Positions 24,884-34,499 of a stretch of DNA of 60,103 nucleotides are shown here, piece after piece (within the stretch, counting starts at the first letter, position 1; each line of letters begins with the position of its first letter). The DNA lies in the NCBI GenBank assembly GCA_030648205.1, contig JAUSIH010000049.1, positions 1 through 60,103 on the forward strand, written 5' to 3'. The DNA is from Dehalococcoidia bacterium. GTDB lineage: Bacteria > Chloroflexota > Dehalococcoidia > JAUSIH01. The notes beneath the pieces are model-generated. The model did no database searches, was not told the origin of the DNA, and saw only the letters and a program-made list of their open reading frames with translations. Made by a program: the position numbers and the translations under genes.

Positions 24884-26221
24884 ATGCTCAAAAAAGACAA
24901 GGAAGCCAAAGAGTACGTCCTCCGGATGGCCAAGGAGAATGACATCAAGTTCATTCGCCTGTGGTTCACCGACATCCTGGGCCACCTGAAGAGCTTCGCC
25001 ATCACCGTCGAGGAGCTGGAGGCCGCCCTGACCGAGGGCAAGGGCTTCGACGGCTCCTCCATTGAGGGGTTCGTCCGCATTGACGAGAGCGACATGCTTG
25101 CCTTGCCGGACCCCAATACCTTCCGCATCCTGCCCTGGCGGCCCAAGCAGAAGGGTGTGGCGCGCATGTTCGCCGACATCCTCACGCCTGACATGAAGCC
25201 CTTTGAGGGCGACCCGCGCTACGTTCTGAAGCGCAACCTCTTGAAATCGTCGGAGTTGGGCTATACCTACTACGTCGGCCCCGAGCTGGAATATTTCTAC
25301 CTGAAGGCCGCCGATAACCCCGAGCCTCTTGACCAGGCCGGCTACTTTGACCTGATTCCACCGGACATGGCGTCAGACCTGCGGCGCGAGACGGTGCTGA
25401 CCCTGGAGGAGCTGGGCATCCCGGTGGAGTACAGCCACCATGAGGTCGCGCCCAGCCAGCATGAGATAGACCTGCGCTACACGGATGCTCTGACCATGGC
25501 GGACAACGTCATGACCTACCGGCTGGTGGTCAAGCAGATAGCCCAGGAGCATGATGTGTACGCCACTTTCATGCCCAAGCCCATCTTCGGCGTCAACGGC
25601 AGCGGCATGCATGTCCATCAGTCGCTCTTCAAGGGCGGGCGCAACGCCTTCTATGACGCCAAGGCGTCTCACCACTTGTCCAAGATGGCGCGGTCCTTCA
25701 TCGCAGGGCTGCTGCGCCACGCGCAGGAGCTTACCCTGGTCACCAACCAGTGGGTCAACTCCTACAAGCGCCTGGTGCCGGGTTACGAGGCGCCGGTCTA
25801 TCTCTCTTGGGCATGGCGCAACCGCTCCGACCTCATCCGCGTGCCCGAGTACAAGCCAGGCAAGGAAGAGGCCACGCGCATCGAGTATCGGTCGCCGGAC
25901 CCGGCCTGCAGTCCGTACCTGTGCTTCTCCGTCATGCTCGCGGCCGGTCTTGACGGGGTGAAGAACGGGTGGGAGCCTCCTGAGCCTGTGGAGGAAAACG
26001 TCTACAAGATGCCGGAAGAGGAGCGCAAGAGGCGCGGCATAGGCACCCTGCCCGCCAGCCTTGGCGAGGCCATCGCGCTGGCCGAGAAGAGCCAGCTTCT
26101 GCGCGAAGCCCTGGGCGACCACGTGTTCGACAGCTTCATCGAGAACAAGAAAATCGAGTGGGACTTGTACCGTAAGCAGGTGACGGACTACGAGATCAAG
26201 CGTTACCTGCCCATCCTGTAG
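24884..26221 (+). CDS. Glutamine synthetase type I-alpha
   Basis: Second glutamine synthetase, 445 aa, shorter than the I-beta enzyme and without the adenylylation loop (the region reads ENVYKMPEEERKRRGIG). The latch is GKGFDGSSIEGFVRIDESDM; Arg65 in this block corresponds to the feedback-inhibition arginine (Bacillus GS Arg62), so regulation by glutamine/AMP is likely. Other motifs: GPELEYFYLKA, YSHHEVAPSQHEID, HVHQSLFKGG, AWRNRSDLIRVPEY, EYRSPDPACSPYLCF. It has its own promoter at 24795 and lies between glnA and gltB. Confidence 0.93.
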   Translation: MLKKDKEAKEYVLRMAKENDIKFIRLWFTDILGHLKSFAITVEELEAALTEGKGFDGSSIEGFVRIDESDMLALPDPNTFRILPWRPKQKGVARMFADILTPDMKPFEGDPRYVLKRNLLKSSELGYTYYVGPELEYFYLKAADNPEPLDQAGYFDLIPPDMASDLRRETVLTLEELGIPVEYSHHEVAPSQHEIDLRYTDALTMADNVMTYRLVVKQIAQEHDVYATFMPKPIFGVNGSGMHVHQSLFKGGRNAFYDAKASHHLSKMARSFIAGLLRHAQELTLVTNQWVNSYKRLVPGYEAPVYLSWAWRNRSDLIRVPEYKPGKEEATRIEYRSPDPACSPYLCFSVMLAAGLDGVKNGWEPPEPVEENVYKMPEEERKRRGIGTLPASLGEAIALAEKSQLLREALGDHVFDSFIENKKIEWDLYRKQVTDYEIKRYLPIL

Positions 26222-26323
26222 CAGTCAAGCACTGGTCTTCAGACTCTGGCTTCACCGCCCGGGCGCCGAGGGGAGGAAACGGCGAGGGCGGCGGTCCCTC
26301 TTTTGGCGTTAAGGAACGGAGCA

Positions 26324-29300
26324 ATGCTGAACTCTGCGCAACCTCAACCGGAAGGTCTCCTTTATCATCCTGACCTGGAGCACGACGCCTGTGGCGTCGG
26401 CTTTGTCGCGGATATCTCCGGTCACCGGAGTCACGGCATCCTGGAGAAGGCCGTCGAGTCCGTCGTTAATCTGACGCACCGTGGCGCTGTCTCCTCCGAC
26501 ATGAAGACCGGCGACGGCGCCGGTATCCTGACCCAGGTCCCGCATAAGCTTTTGTCACGGGACCTGGAGAAGCAGAGCGTGCGTCTGCCGCGGCCCACGG
26601 ACCTGGCCGTGGGTATGCTGTTCCTCCCCCGCGACGCCGGCGCCCGCGAGCGCTGCCAGCAGATCGTCGAGCAGGTGGCCGCGCGGAACGCCCTGCGCCT
26701 TCTGGCCTGGCGTGACGTTCCCGTTGACCCCAGCGTCCTGGGCGCGCAGGCTCTGGCCACCCAGCCGGTCGTCCGGCAGGCGCTCCTGGGGCGCCCGGAC
26801 GGGCTGAGCGACGCGGCCTTCGAGCGGACTCTGTACCTGGCGCGCAAGCAGATAGAGCGGCAGGTGGCGGACGCGGGCATCCCTGATTTCTACGCTCCCT
26901 CCTTCTCGCACCAGACCGTGGTGTACAAAGGCCTCTTCGTAGCGCCCCAGCTTGCGGCGTTCTACGAGGACCTGCGGGACAAGTCATTTGCCGTGTCGCT
27001 GGCCGTCTTCCATCAGCGGTACAGCACGAACACGTTCCCTAACTGGTATCTGGCCCAGCCCTTCCGCTTCGTGGGCCACAACGGAGAGATCAACACCCTC
27101 CAGGGCAACCGCAACTGGATACGCGCCCGGGAGCCGCAGATGCGGTCCCAGGTCTGGAAGGAGCGCGTCGCCGACCTGCGGCCCCTCATCCAGCCCGGCG
27201 GCAGCGACTCCGCGAACCTGGATAACGCCCTTGAGGCCCTGGTCATGTCCGACAGGGACATCCTCCACGCCATGACCATGATGGTGCCGGAGGCGTGGGA
27301 GAATATGCCCAACCTGGACCCCGCCTGGCACGCCTTCTACGAGTACCATGCGTGCATATCCGAGCCTTGGGACGGTCCCGCGGCCCTTGCCTTCAGCGAC
27401 GGCGTGGTCGTGGGTGCGTGCCTGGACAGGAACGGGCTGCGGCCCGCCCGCTACAAGGTCGCGGACGACGGCATCGTCAGCATGGCCTCCGAGGTAGGCG
27501 TCATTGACATGGACGACCGGCACGTCATCCGCAAGGGGCGCCTGGGCCCCGGCGAGATGATCGCGGTGGACACCCGCAAGGGCGTGCTCCTGACCAACAG
27601 GGAGATTAAGGACGCCCTGGCTGGTCGGCGGCCCTACGGGGAGTGGGTCAACCGCCGCCTGTTTCGCCTGGCGGGCTTCCAACCCGAGGCCACGGACGGC
27701 CACATGCTGGGCCAGGAGCCTGATCTGCTGCGCAGGCAGAGCGCCTTCTCCTATACCACGGAGGAGCTGAATTTGGTCCTCAAACCCATGTTCGTGGAGG
27801 GCAAGGAGCCTATCGGCTCCATGGGCGACGACACACCGCTTGCTATCCTGTCCCGCAAGCCTCGCCTGCTGTACGACTACTTCAAGCAGAAGTTCGCCCA
27901 GGTGACCAACCCGCCCATTGACCCGCTGCGCGAGCAGATCGTCATGTCTCTGAACACCTACCTGGGCGCGCGCCACTCGCTGCTGGAGGAGTCCGAGCAG
28001 CACGCCAAGCTTATCCACCTCTCCAGCCCGATCCTGTTCAACGACGACCTGGCCAGACTCCGCGCCATCCGGGACCCGGCTTTCCGCTTTACTACCCTGA
28101 ACGCGGTCTTCCCGGCGGCGGACGGCCCCGCCGGCCTGGGCAAGGGGCTGGCCGCCCTGTGCAAGGCCGCCAGCGAGGCGGTGGACGCGGGCTACAGCAT
28201 TCTTGTGCTGAGCGACCGGAAGGTGGATGTGGCGCAGGCCCCTGTCCCCATGGCGCTGGCCGTGGGCGCCGTCCACCACCACCTCATCCGCGAGGGCAAG
28301 CGCATGCACGCCAGCATCATCGCGGAGACGGGGGAAGCGCGCGAGTACCACCACTACGCTGTGCTGCTGGGCTACGGCGCCAGCGCTGTCAATCCCTACC
28401 TGGCCCTGGAGACCATCTACGATGGGGTCAACAAGGGTGAGGATGAGAACATCACGCTGGAGCAGGCCCTCAAGACGTACAGGAAGTCGGTGGAATCCGG
28501 CATCCTGAAGATCATGTCCAAAATGGGCATCTCCGCCGTGTCGGGCTATATCGGCGCGCAGATATTTGAGGCTATCGGCCTGTCCCAGGACCTGGTGGAG
28601 GAGTGCTTCACCGGCACCACCTCCTGGATAGGCGGCGCCAGCCTGGACGATCTGGCGAAGGATGTCCTTGCGCGGCATAAGAGGGCCTATCAGGCCACCA
28701 ACGGCCACGGCTTGGACGACTACGGCTATTTCCGGTTCCGCAAGGACGGCGAATACCACGCGAACAACCCGTTCGTCGTCCGGGCGCTGCACCAGGCGGT
28801 GATATCGGGCAAGTACGAGGACTACCAGGCCTTCACACAGATCATCTACGGGCAGCGGCTGAAGGACCAGCCCACCGCGCTGCGGGACCTGCTGGTGTTC
28901 AAGTCAGACAGGCATCCCGTCCCGGTGGACGATGTGGAGCCGGTGGACAGCATCATGCGGCGCTTTGAGACCGCCGCCATGTCCCTGGGAGCGCTGTCGC
29001 CGGAGGCGCACGACGCGCTGACCATCGCCATGAACCGCATCGGCGCGCGCTCGAACACCGGCGAGGGCGGCGAGGACCCCACGCGCTACCACATGACCCG
29101 CGGCGGCGACAGCCTGAACTGCAAGATAAAGCAGGTGGCCTCCGCCCGCTTCGGCGTCACGACGGAGTACCTGGTGAACGCGGAGACGCTCCAGATCAAG
29201 ATGGCCCAGGGGTCCAAGCCCGGCGAGGGCGGCCAACTCCCCGGCCACAAGGTGGTGGAGCATATCGCCCGGCTGCGCCACGCCACGCCCGGCGTTCCGC

Positions 29301-30871
29301 TCATCTCGCCGCCGCCGCACCACGACATCTACAGCATCGAGGACCTGTCGCAGCTCATCTACGACCTGAAGATGGTGAACCCGCGCGCCAGAGTGAACGT
29401 GAAGCTCGTCGCCGAGGCGGGCGTGGGCACCATCGCCGCGGGCGTCGCGAAGGCCTACGCCGACGAAATCCTCATCAGCGGCCATGACGGCGGCACGGGC
29501 GCCTCGCCCCTCAGCTCCATCAAGAACGTGGGCAGCCCGTGGGAGCTGGGACTCTCGGAGACGCAGCAGGTGCTGGTGATGAACGACCTGCGCGGCCGCG
29601 TCACCCTCATCACGGACGGGGGCCTCAAGACTGGCCGTGACGTGGTGATAGCGGCGTGCGTGGGCGCGGAAGGGTACGGCTTCGGCACGATGGCGGTCAT
29701 CGCGGCGGGCTGTAAGATGGCGCGGCAGTGACACCTCAACACCTGCCCCGTTGGGGTAGCGACGCAGAAGCCGGAGCTCCGGAAGAAGTTCTGGGGCACC
29801 CCGGAGATGGTCATCCATTACTTCACATTTGTCGCCATGGAGGTGCGGGAGCACCTGGCCCGCCTGGGCTACCGGAGCCTGGACGAGGTTATCGGCCGGA
29901 CTGACCTGCTTCAGGCGGTGCCCCTGGCGGAGTACCCCAAGGCCTACGCCCTGGACTTGAAGCGCCTCCTGGCGGACCCGGACCCCTCGCGCACGCGGCC
30001 ACGCAAGCGGGTGCAGCCGCGGAACGACCGGCCCGGCGATGTCCCGCTGGACAACCGCATCCTGAAGGACGCCGCGCCCAGCCTGGAGGCCGGGACTCCT
30101 GTGCAGCTTGCCTATCGCATTCGCAACGAGAACCGCACCGTGGGCGCTCGTGTGGCGGGAGCCATCGCGCTCAAGCATGGCGATAAGGGCCTGCCGGAGA
30201 ACACCATCAGCATCCAGTTCGATGGGACAGCGGGGCAGAGCTTCGGCGCGTTCCTGGCGAACGGCATGCGCCTGGTGCTGCGCGGCGAGGCCAACGACTA
30301 CGTGGGCAAGGGGATGACCGGTGGGGAGATCGTGATCGTGGCGCCGGAGCACGCGGCCTTTGTGCCCAGCGAGAACGTCATCATCGGCAACACCGTGTTG
30401 TACGGCGCCACCGGGGGCCAGCTCTTCGTGGCGGGCCGCGCCGGGGAGCGCTTCGCCGTCCGCAACAGCGGCGCGATAGCGGTCGTGGAAGGCGTGGGCA
30501 ACCACGGCTGCGAGTACATGACCGGCGGCATAGTCGTCGTCCTCGGCGAGACGGGCGTGAACTTCGGGGCTGGCATGTCGGGCGGCATCGCCTACGTCCT
30601 GGACGAGGCGGGCGAGTTTTCGAAGCGCTTCAACCCGGAGCTGGTGCAGATAGAGCGCGTGAAAGACGCGGAGGATGCGGAGATGCTGAAGTCGCTCCTG
30701 ACCAAGCATCACGTCCTGACGGGGAGCAAGCGCGCCGCCGAGATTCTGGATGGCTGGCAGCGCTGCCAGCCCAAGTTCTGGAAGGTCTTCTCCAACGTGC
30801 CCGTCGCCAAGACGCGCCCCAGTGATGTGCTGCGGCGCGACCTCATGCCGGTCGCGGAGCGCAAGGCATAA
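26324..30871 (+). CDS. gltB: Glutamate synthase large subunit, interrupted by one in-frame TGA at a cluster cysteine
   Basis: Read through the TGA at 29729-29731, this frame encodes 1515 aa, the normal length of GltB. The N-terminal Ntn amidotransferase begins HDACGVGFVADISGH with its catalytic Cys; the central part has EWENMPNLDP-type family sequence (MVPEAWENMPNLDPAWHAFY); the FMN domain shows GEGGEDPTRYH, KIKQVASARFGVT, KPGEGGQLPGHKV, ISGHDGGTGASPLSS; the C-terminal GXGXG helix domain is intact (GATGGQLFVAGRAGERFAVR). The TGA (codon 1136) stands in GCKMARQ-x-HLNTCPVG, the middle ligand of the C-x5-C-x4-C [3Fe-4S] motif. No other lesion is seen. It is either Sec, a nonsense mutation, or a sequence error. 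GltD is not in the window. Confidence 0.85.
29743..29759 (+). promoter_or_regulatory. SECIS-like hairpin after the gltB TGA
   Basis: CTGCCCC (29743-29749) pairs with GGGGTAG (29753-29759), seven pairs including one G-U, closing a GTT loop. The loop starts 18 nt after the TGA, with G first. Bacterial SECIS hairpins show a G in the first two loop bases at about 16-37 nt. The paired codons (ccc gtt ggg gta) are less GC-ending than the surrounding gene. May be coincidence because the peptide CPVGV is conserved. Confidence 0.4.
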
Positions 30872-30901
30872 GGCGCATCGGGCCTCCCTCGTAATCGCTG
30901 G

Positions 30902-30933
30902 AAGAAGCCCCAGCCGTACGGCTGGGGCTTCTT
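30902..30933 (+). terminator. Intrinsic terminator of gltB
   Basis: AAGAAGCCCCAGCC (30902-30915), loop GTAC, GGCTGGGGCTTCTT (30920-30933), followed by the pyrimidine-rich GTCTTCTC. It lies 30 nt after the gltB stop. Confidence 0.85.
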
Positions 30934-31057
30934 GTCTTCTCACCATGTCCCAACCGCTCAGATGGGCCCGTACACGTTTTGATCTCGTCCGGAAACATGG
31001 GAGACAGTTGCAAGGAGAGAAGAAGAGGGGACATCCTTGTCTTTCCCACGGGTGCGC

Positions 31058-31085
31058 TTGACACGTTGGACGACGGGTGTATATT
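31058..31085 (+). promoter_or_regulatory. Promoter of the GHKL ATPase unit
   Basis: TTGACA at 31058-31063 and TATATT at 31080-31085 with a 16-bp spacer, followed within 25 nt by a small ORF with a ribosome-binding site and then the ATPase gene. Confidence 0.65.
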
Positions 31086-31105
31086 GGCAGCGTGCAGAGG
31101 AGATT

Positions 31106-31234
31106 ATGTCGATCCGTATAAAACACCGTGATAAGAGCAGCGCCGCGACGCAACAGCCTGAAATGCTCTTGGTTGCGACCGAATCGGCTCTGCTTTCAAA
31201 GGTGTCTTATATGGCTCGCACAACAGTATTTTGA
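31106..31234 (+). CDS. Putative 42-aa peptide upstream of the GHKL ATPase
   Basis: ATG 31106 has AGAGGAG 5-6 nt upstream and follows a strong promoter. The peptide is basic at the N-terminus (MSIRIKHRDKSSAATQQ) and mildly hydrophobic afterwards (EMLLVATESALLSKV). No family is recognised. It ends 55 nt before the ATPase ATG, so both probably share a transcript. Composition is AT-richer than the core genome, like the ATPase gene. Confidence 0.4.
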   Translation: MSIRIKHRDKSSAATQQPEMLLVATESALLSKVSYMARTTVF

Positions 31235-31289
31235 GTATCATGCGGGTCGATATAAACAATGTTAGCGCAGACGATAAGGAGAAACACGC

Positions 31290-33692
31290 ATGAGCAGTCC
31301 AAGTAATGTGCTCGATGTCCTGCGGCAATTGATAACCGCGCCATCTCTGGCACAGGCCCGTCAGCTTGAGTCTGCCCTCCGCGCAGCCGGGTTCTCCTCT
31401 CGTCTTTTTGGCCGCCTCAATCAGAAGTCTTCAATTGATGCCGCCGCCGAGAGTGACCGTGGAATCGTAGAGCGCATCGCCAACTCGTTTGATGCATCCT
31501 TGACAGCAGCCCGAAAACTCGCAGGCCTAGACCGGAGTGAAGTTACACTTACTCCTCGCATTGCAGCACAAAGGTTCCTGAATGCGAACACGGATAGCTG
31601 CATATGGGAACCACAAAGACCTGAGATATCTTTTGGCAAACCGGCCGTGCAATTCTGGTCTGACGACAGCGTCACACATCTCCGCTTCCAAAAGTATCAC
31701 GCACCCGAGGGACTGGTCACAGTACTCGTTCAAGACACATCGTTGGGCATCGCTAGGGACAAGATGGCAACGACTATTCTTGACCTAAATAGTGACGACA
31801 AACTGAAGACATTTGAAGCGATTGGCCAGTTTGGTCATGGAGGCAGCAGCGCATTGGCGTTCTGTGAGCTTTGTCTTATCTTGACGGCTCCTCGGTTTGA
31901 ATTCAGCAGACGGGAATTCTACTGGACACTCATTTTCCTCGAGCAAGAGGGCGAAGCGTCAAAGCAGTCCACAGTGAGAAAATGGTTCTGTTCAGACGAC
32001 CATTTGCCTCTTGCAGACAGCCTCGATGCAATCCCGCAGATTGCCCACTGTTTTCCCGGAACTTCAACATGGCACTATGGCTATAATCGTGGCTCATGGC
32101 TGAAGACTCCTGTAGGTACTCATCAAGACACACCTGCTGGTCGTCTCGGAAGGCTGTTCTTCTCTTATCCCCTTCCTTTTGAGATTCGCGGAGAACTTGC
32201 CAGAGGGGACACACCCACTGGCGTGCGAACAATTAAAGGCGCTTACTATCGCTTGTTGGAAGACAGAGATGGTGACGTCAATGTGGTTGAGTACCGTTCA
32301 GGTGAAAAATCGGAAACACTGCGTGTTGAACGTGTCGATTATGGATCATTCAGCGTTTACGTGTTTGTGCTACGCGACCACGGTCGCGTCCGTAATTATG
32401 TCGACAATCAGCACCCTGTGATCATTACGCTGAACGGTCAGAATCACGGCGAAATGACACCAAAGCTTCTTGTTGACGCAAACTTAACTGAAATCTCCGC
32501 AAGTGCCATCGTCGAAGTGAGACTTGACGGTCTAGATGAGGAGGCTCTCAAAAACATCATCTCCAATTCTCGGGAAAGTCCAAAGAACTCACCATTTACC
32601 CGCGCGCTCAAAAAACGGGTCGAGGAACTATTGTCTGAAGATGAGGCGCTGCTGGCGATCGAGCATAGGCGTCAGGAAGCAAAAGCGCAACAATCCAGCG
32701 AGGACTTGAATCGGAAGATTTCAGTATTTCTTGCGGCAATTCTCTCCGATGCAGCGGCTGGTCCGGCAGAGGCTGTGGGCGGTGGCGACCCCGGCAAGAA
32801 AGGCGTTCGAGGCAATCCTCGCCCGGAGATTCCGCCCCGTGATCCACCCCAAATTTTTGCGTTCATATCACCGGCGGGCGTGTTTGTGCCCGAGGGAACA
32901 GCGAAGATGCTGAAGTTCAAGAGCGACGCACGACCTCCGAAGTATTCATTTCATGGGGACAATCCACGCTGTTTCGCCCGTCTGACAGGAGCGGAACAGC
33001 GGCTGTCTCAACTCTCGATCACGGGGAAAGCGGACATTGACGGTCGCGGATATGGCTCTGTGACCCTCGCGTGCCTTGAGTCTCCAAAGGTTCCTGTCTC
33101 GGGTAACGAAAGCGCTGGGGAGATCGAAATAGTTCTTCAAACCACAGACGGACGGACGTTGAGCGCCAAGCTTGCTGTTGGAGTTGCCCCCAAGCCAAAG
33201 GAGCATGAGCGCAAACGCAAACAGTCTGTACGTCCGCAGATCACTTTCTGCGCAGCAAATGATGCGGACAAGGAATCCTTGAAGGACTTGCTATTCGAAA
33301 AGAAGATCGCTCCCCTGCCTGCTTCACTTGAGAAGTACCGCGAATTACTGAGCATTCCAGATAACGAATCTGCGTACTGGGGTGAGAAGACCGAGCGCGA
33401 AGGAGAAAGTTGGCTAATTGTTGACATCAATGTTGGGCATCCCCGACTCGTTGATCTCTTGAAGGCCTGTACAACAGCAGAAGAGCGCGTCCGAATGAAA
33501 GAGCGTATTGTCGAAGACATCGTGCTCGACTGCTATCAGCACGCGTTCCGATTGGACGAAGTACCCGAGGTTGTCCATGAGCAAGTGGTAACAGAAACGG
33601 ACAACGTGTCTCGTGTCTCTGAGATGTGTTTGAACTTCGACAAATCAATTCGCATGGCGAGAGAAAGAGGGCGGCGAAATGACAAGATGTGA
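31290..33692 (+). CDS. GHKL-fold ATPase protein of unknown function (accessory island)
   Basis: 800-aa protein, ATG 31290 with AAGGAG upstream. The N-terminal third shows the GHKL ATP-binding motifs: the N-box ERIANSFDAS (Glu61, Asn65, Asp68), a G1-like VLVQDTSLGI (Asp149, Gly153), and the lid/G2-like AIGQFGHGGSSALAF (residues 178-190). The middle is charged; around residue 500 there is a glycine/proline linker (GGGDPGKKGVRGNPRPEIPP), followed by a beta-rich, Ig-like stretch (SPAGVFVPEGTAKMLKFKS onwards) and a helical C-terminus. Codon use is clearly AT-richer than the flanking housekeeping genes. MutL, MORC, Hsp90 and several phage-defence proteins share this fold. Function unknown; defence is a reasonable hypothesis. 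Confidence 0.7.
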   Translation: MSSPSNVLDVLRQLITAPSLAQARQLESALRAAGFSSRLFGRLNQKSSIDAAAESDRGIVERIANSFDASLTAARKLAGLDRSEVTLTPRIAAQRFLNANTDSCIWEPQRPEISFGKPAVQFWSDDSVTHLRFQKYHAPEGLVTVLVQDTSLGIARDKMATTILDLNSDDKLKTFEAIGQFGHGGSSALAFCELCLILTAPRFEFSRREFYWTLIFLEQEGEASKQSTVRKWFCSDDHLPLADSLDAIPQIAHCFPGTSTWHYGYNRGSWLKTPVGTHQDTPAGRLGRLFFSYPLPFEIRGELARGDTPTGVRTIKGAYYRLLEDRDGDVNVVEYRSGEKSETLRVERVDYGSFSVYVFVLRDHGRVRNYVDNQHPVIITLNGQNHGEMTPKLLVDANLTEISASAIVEVRLDGLDEEALKNIISNSRESPKNSPFTRALKKRVEELLSEDEALLAIEHRRQEAKAQQSSEDLNRKISVFLAAILSDAAAGPAEAVGGGDPGKKGVRGNPRPEIPPRDPPQIFAFISPAGVFVPEGTAKMLKFKSDARPPKYSFHGDNPRCFARLTGAEQRLSQLSITGKADIDGRGYGSVTLACLESPKVPVSGNESAGEIEIVLQTTDGRTLSAKLAVGVAPKPKEHERKRKQSVRPQITFCAANDADKESLKDLLFEKKIAPLPASLEKYRELLSIPDNESAYWGEKTEREGESWLIVDINVGHPRLVDLLKACTTAEERVRMKERIVEDIVLDCYQHAFRLDEVPEVVHEQVVTETDNVSRVSEMCLNFDKSIRMARERGRRNDKM

Positions 33693-33816
33693 TTGGCGCT
33701 AACGTCGCGAGTAGAGTCCCCGATCGTGGTGGGTTTTCCCTAGGGCTGTGGAAGCGAACGGGTCGTCAGCGGTCGCCGGTCAGTCCCTGGCGGATGCGCA
33801 CCCTTCCTGAAACGCC

Positions 33817-33850
33817 AGACGCCGGATACTGAGTGTCCGGCGTCTTTTCT
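33817..33850 (+). terminator. Intrinsic terminator between the ATPase and the toxin-antitoxin pair
   Basis: AGACGCCGGA (33817-33826) pairs with TCCGGCGTCT (33836-33845), and the inner ATAC/GTGT bases can extend the stem; TTTCTT follows. It faces the plus-strand ATPase gene. Confidence 0.8.
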
Positions 33851-33865
33851 TACCTTGGGCTTCCT

Positions 33866-34243
33866 CTACGCTCCCGGACCGATTGGCAGCGGACGGATGC
33901 GGACCCGTGTCTCGTCAAACACCACAACGCAGCCCTTCTTGAGCGCCGTTTCCAGGTTTGGCAAATTGGCAAGGAGCACGCGCAGTTGCTTCACGGGACT
34001 GCGGGTGGAGCGTCCACGAAAAAGGACTACGGAGGGGTTTGATTCCTGGCGCAGCGCAAGGAGAGTGCCGAAGTCAGTGTCCGCTGAGACTATGGCGCGA
34101 TGTTCAGACGCCGCCCGGGTAAAGATACCCGCGTCTGTGGCGGCCTGCATCTTGTACTCGCGGACGTGGACCGCGTCATGACCCGCTGTCCGCAGACCGC
34201 CAGCGATCAGCGGCGACAGGGCGTTGTCAATGAGAAACTTCAC
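33866..34243 (-). CDS. DUF5615 PIN-like protein (putative toxin)
   Basis: 125-aa protein starting [27 protein letters not shown], the standard DUF5615 N-terminus with the acidic FLID of the PIN-like fold, continuing [16 protein letters not shown] with further acidic positions. DUF5615 proteins are PIN-related, predicted RNases. It overlaps the upstream DUF433 gene by 4 nt, the common arrangement in which DUF433 is the antitoxin. RNase activity is inferred from family membership. Confidence 0.88.
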   Translation of the reverse strand: MKFLIDNALSPLIAGGLRTAGHDAVHVREYKMQAATDAGIFTRAASEHRAIVSADTDFGTLLALRQESNPSVVLFRGRSTRSPVKQLRVLLANLPNLETALKKGCVVVFDETRVRIRPLPIGPGA

Positions 34244-34470
34244 GCCTGTGAGAGCAGCGGCAACTCGCGTTCTCGCACCGCTTCCGCTGCGTAGCGCAGG
34301 GCTTCCCGAATATCCGCAGGCTTCAGGTCAGGGTACGCCTTCAATATCTCCCGCGCGGTCATGCCCTCGGCGACCATGCCAACGACCGTGGCGACGGGAA
34401 TGCGCAGCCCGCGAATGCACGGCACGCCGTCCATCTGATCGGACTTGACTGTGATACGCGTGAACTTCAT
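34240..34470 (-). CDS. DUF433 protein (putative antitoxin)
   Basis: 76-aa protein with the DUF433 signature [23 protein letters not shown], then [24 protein letters not shown]. It is first of a two-gene operon with DUF5615; the pair overlaps by 4 nt. DUF433 has a winged/HTH-like DNA-binding fold and probably autoregulates. Confidence 0.9.
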   Translation of the reverse strand: MKFTRITVKSDQMDGVPCIRGLRIPVATVVGMVAEGMTAREILKAYPDLKPADIREALRYAAEAVRERELPLLSQA

Positions 34471-34499
34471 TTCTCATCCACCATCTTTATTATAGCCGT

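Noticed and set aside
26303-26323. TTG at 26303 as start of gltB
   Set aside because: The ATG at 26324 is standard, with AAGGA/GGAG sequences upstream, and leaves the catalytic Cys region at the usual distance.
29729-29731. TGA reassigned to an ordinary amino acid in this organism
   Set aside because: TGA is the natural stop of several intact genes here (for example the DppC-like permease at 4740), so a general recoding is excluded.
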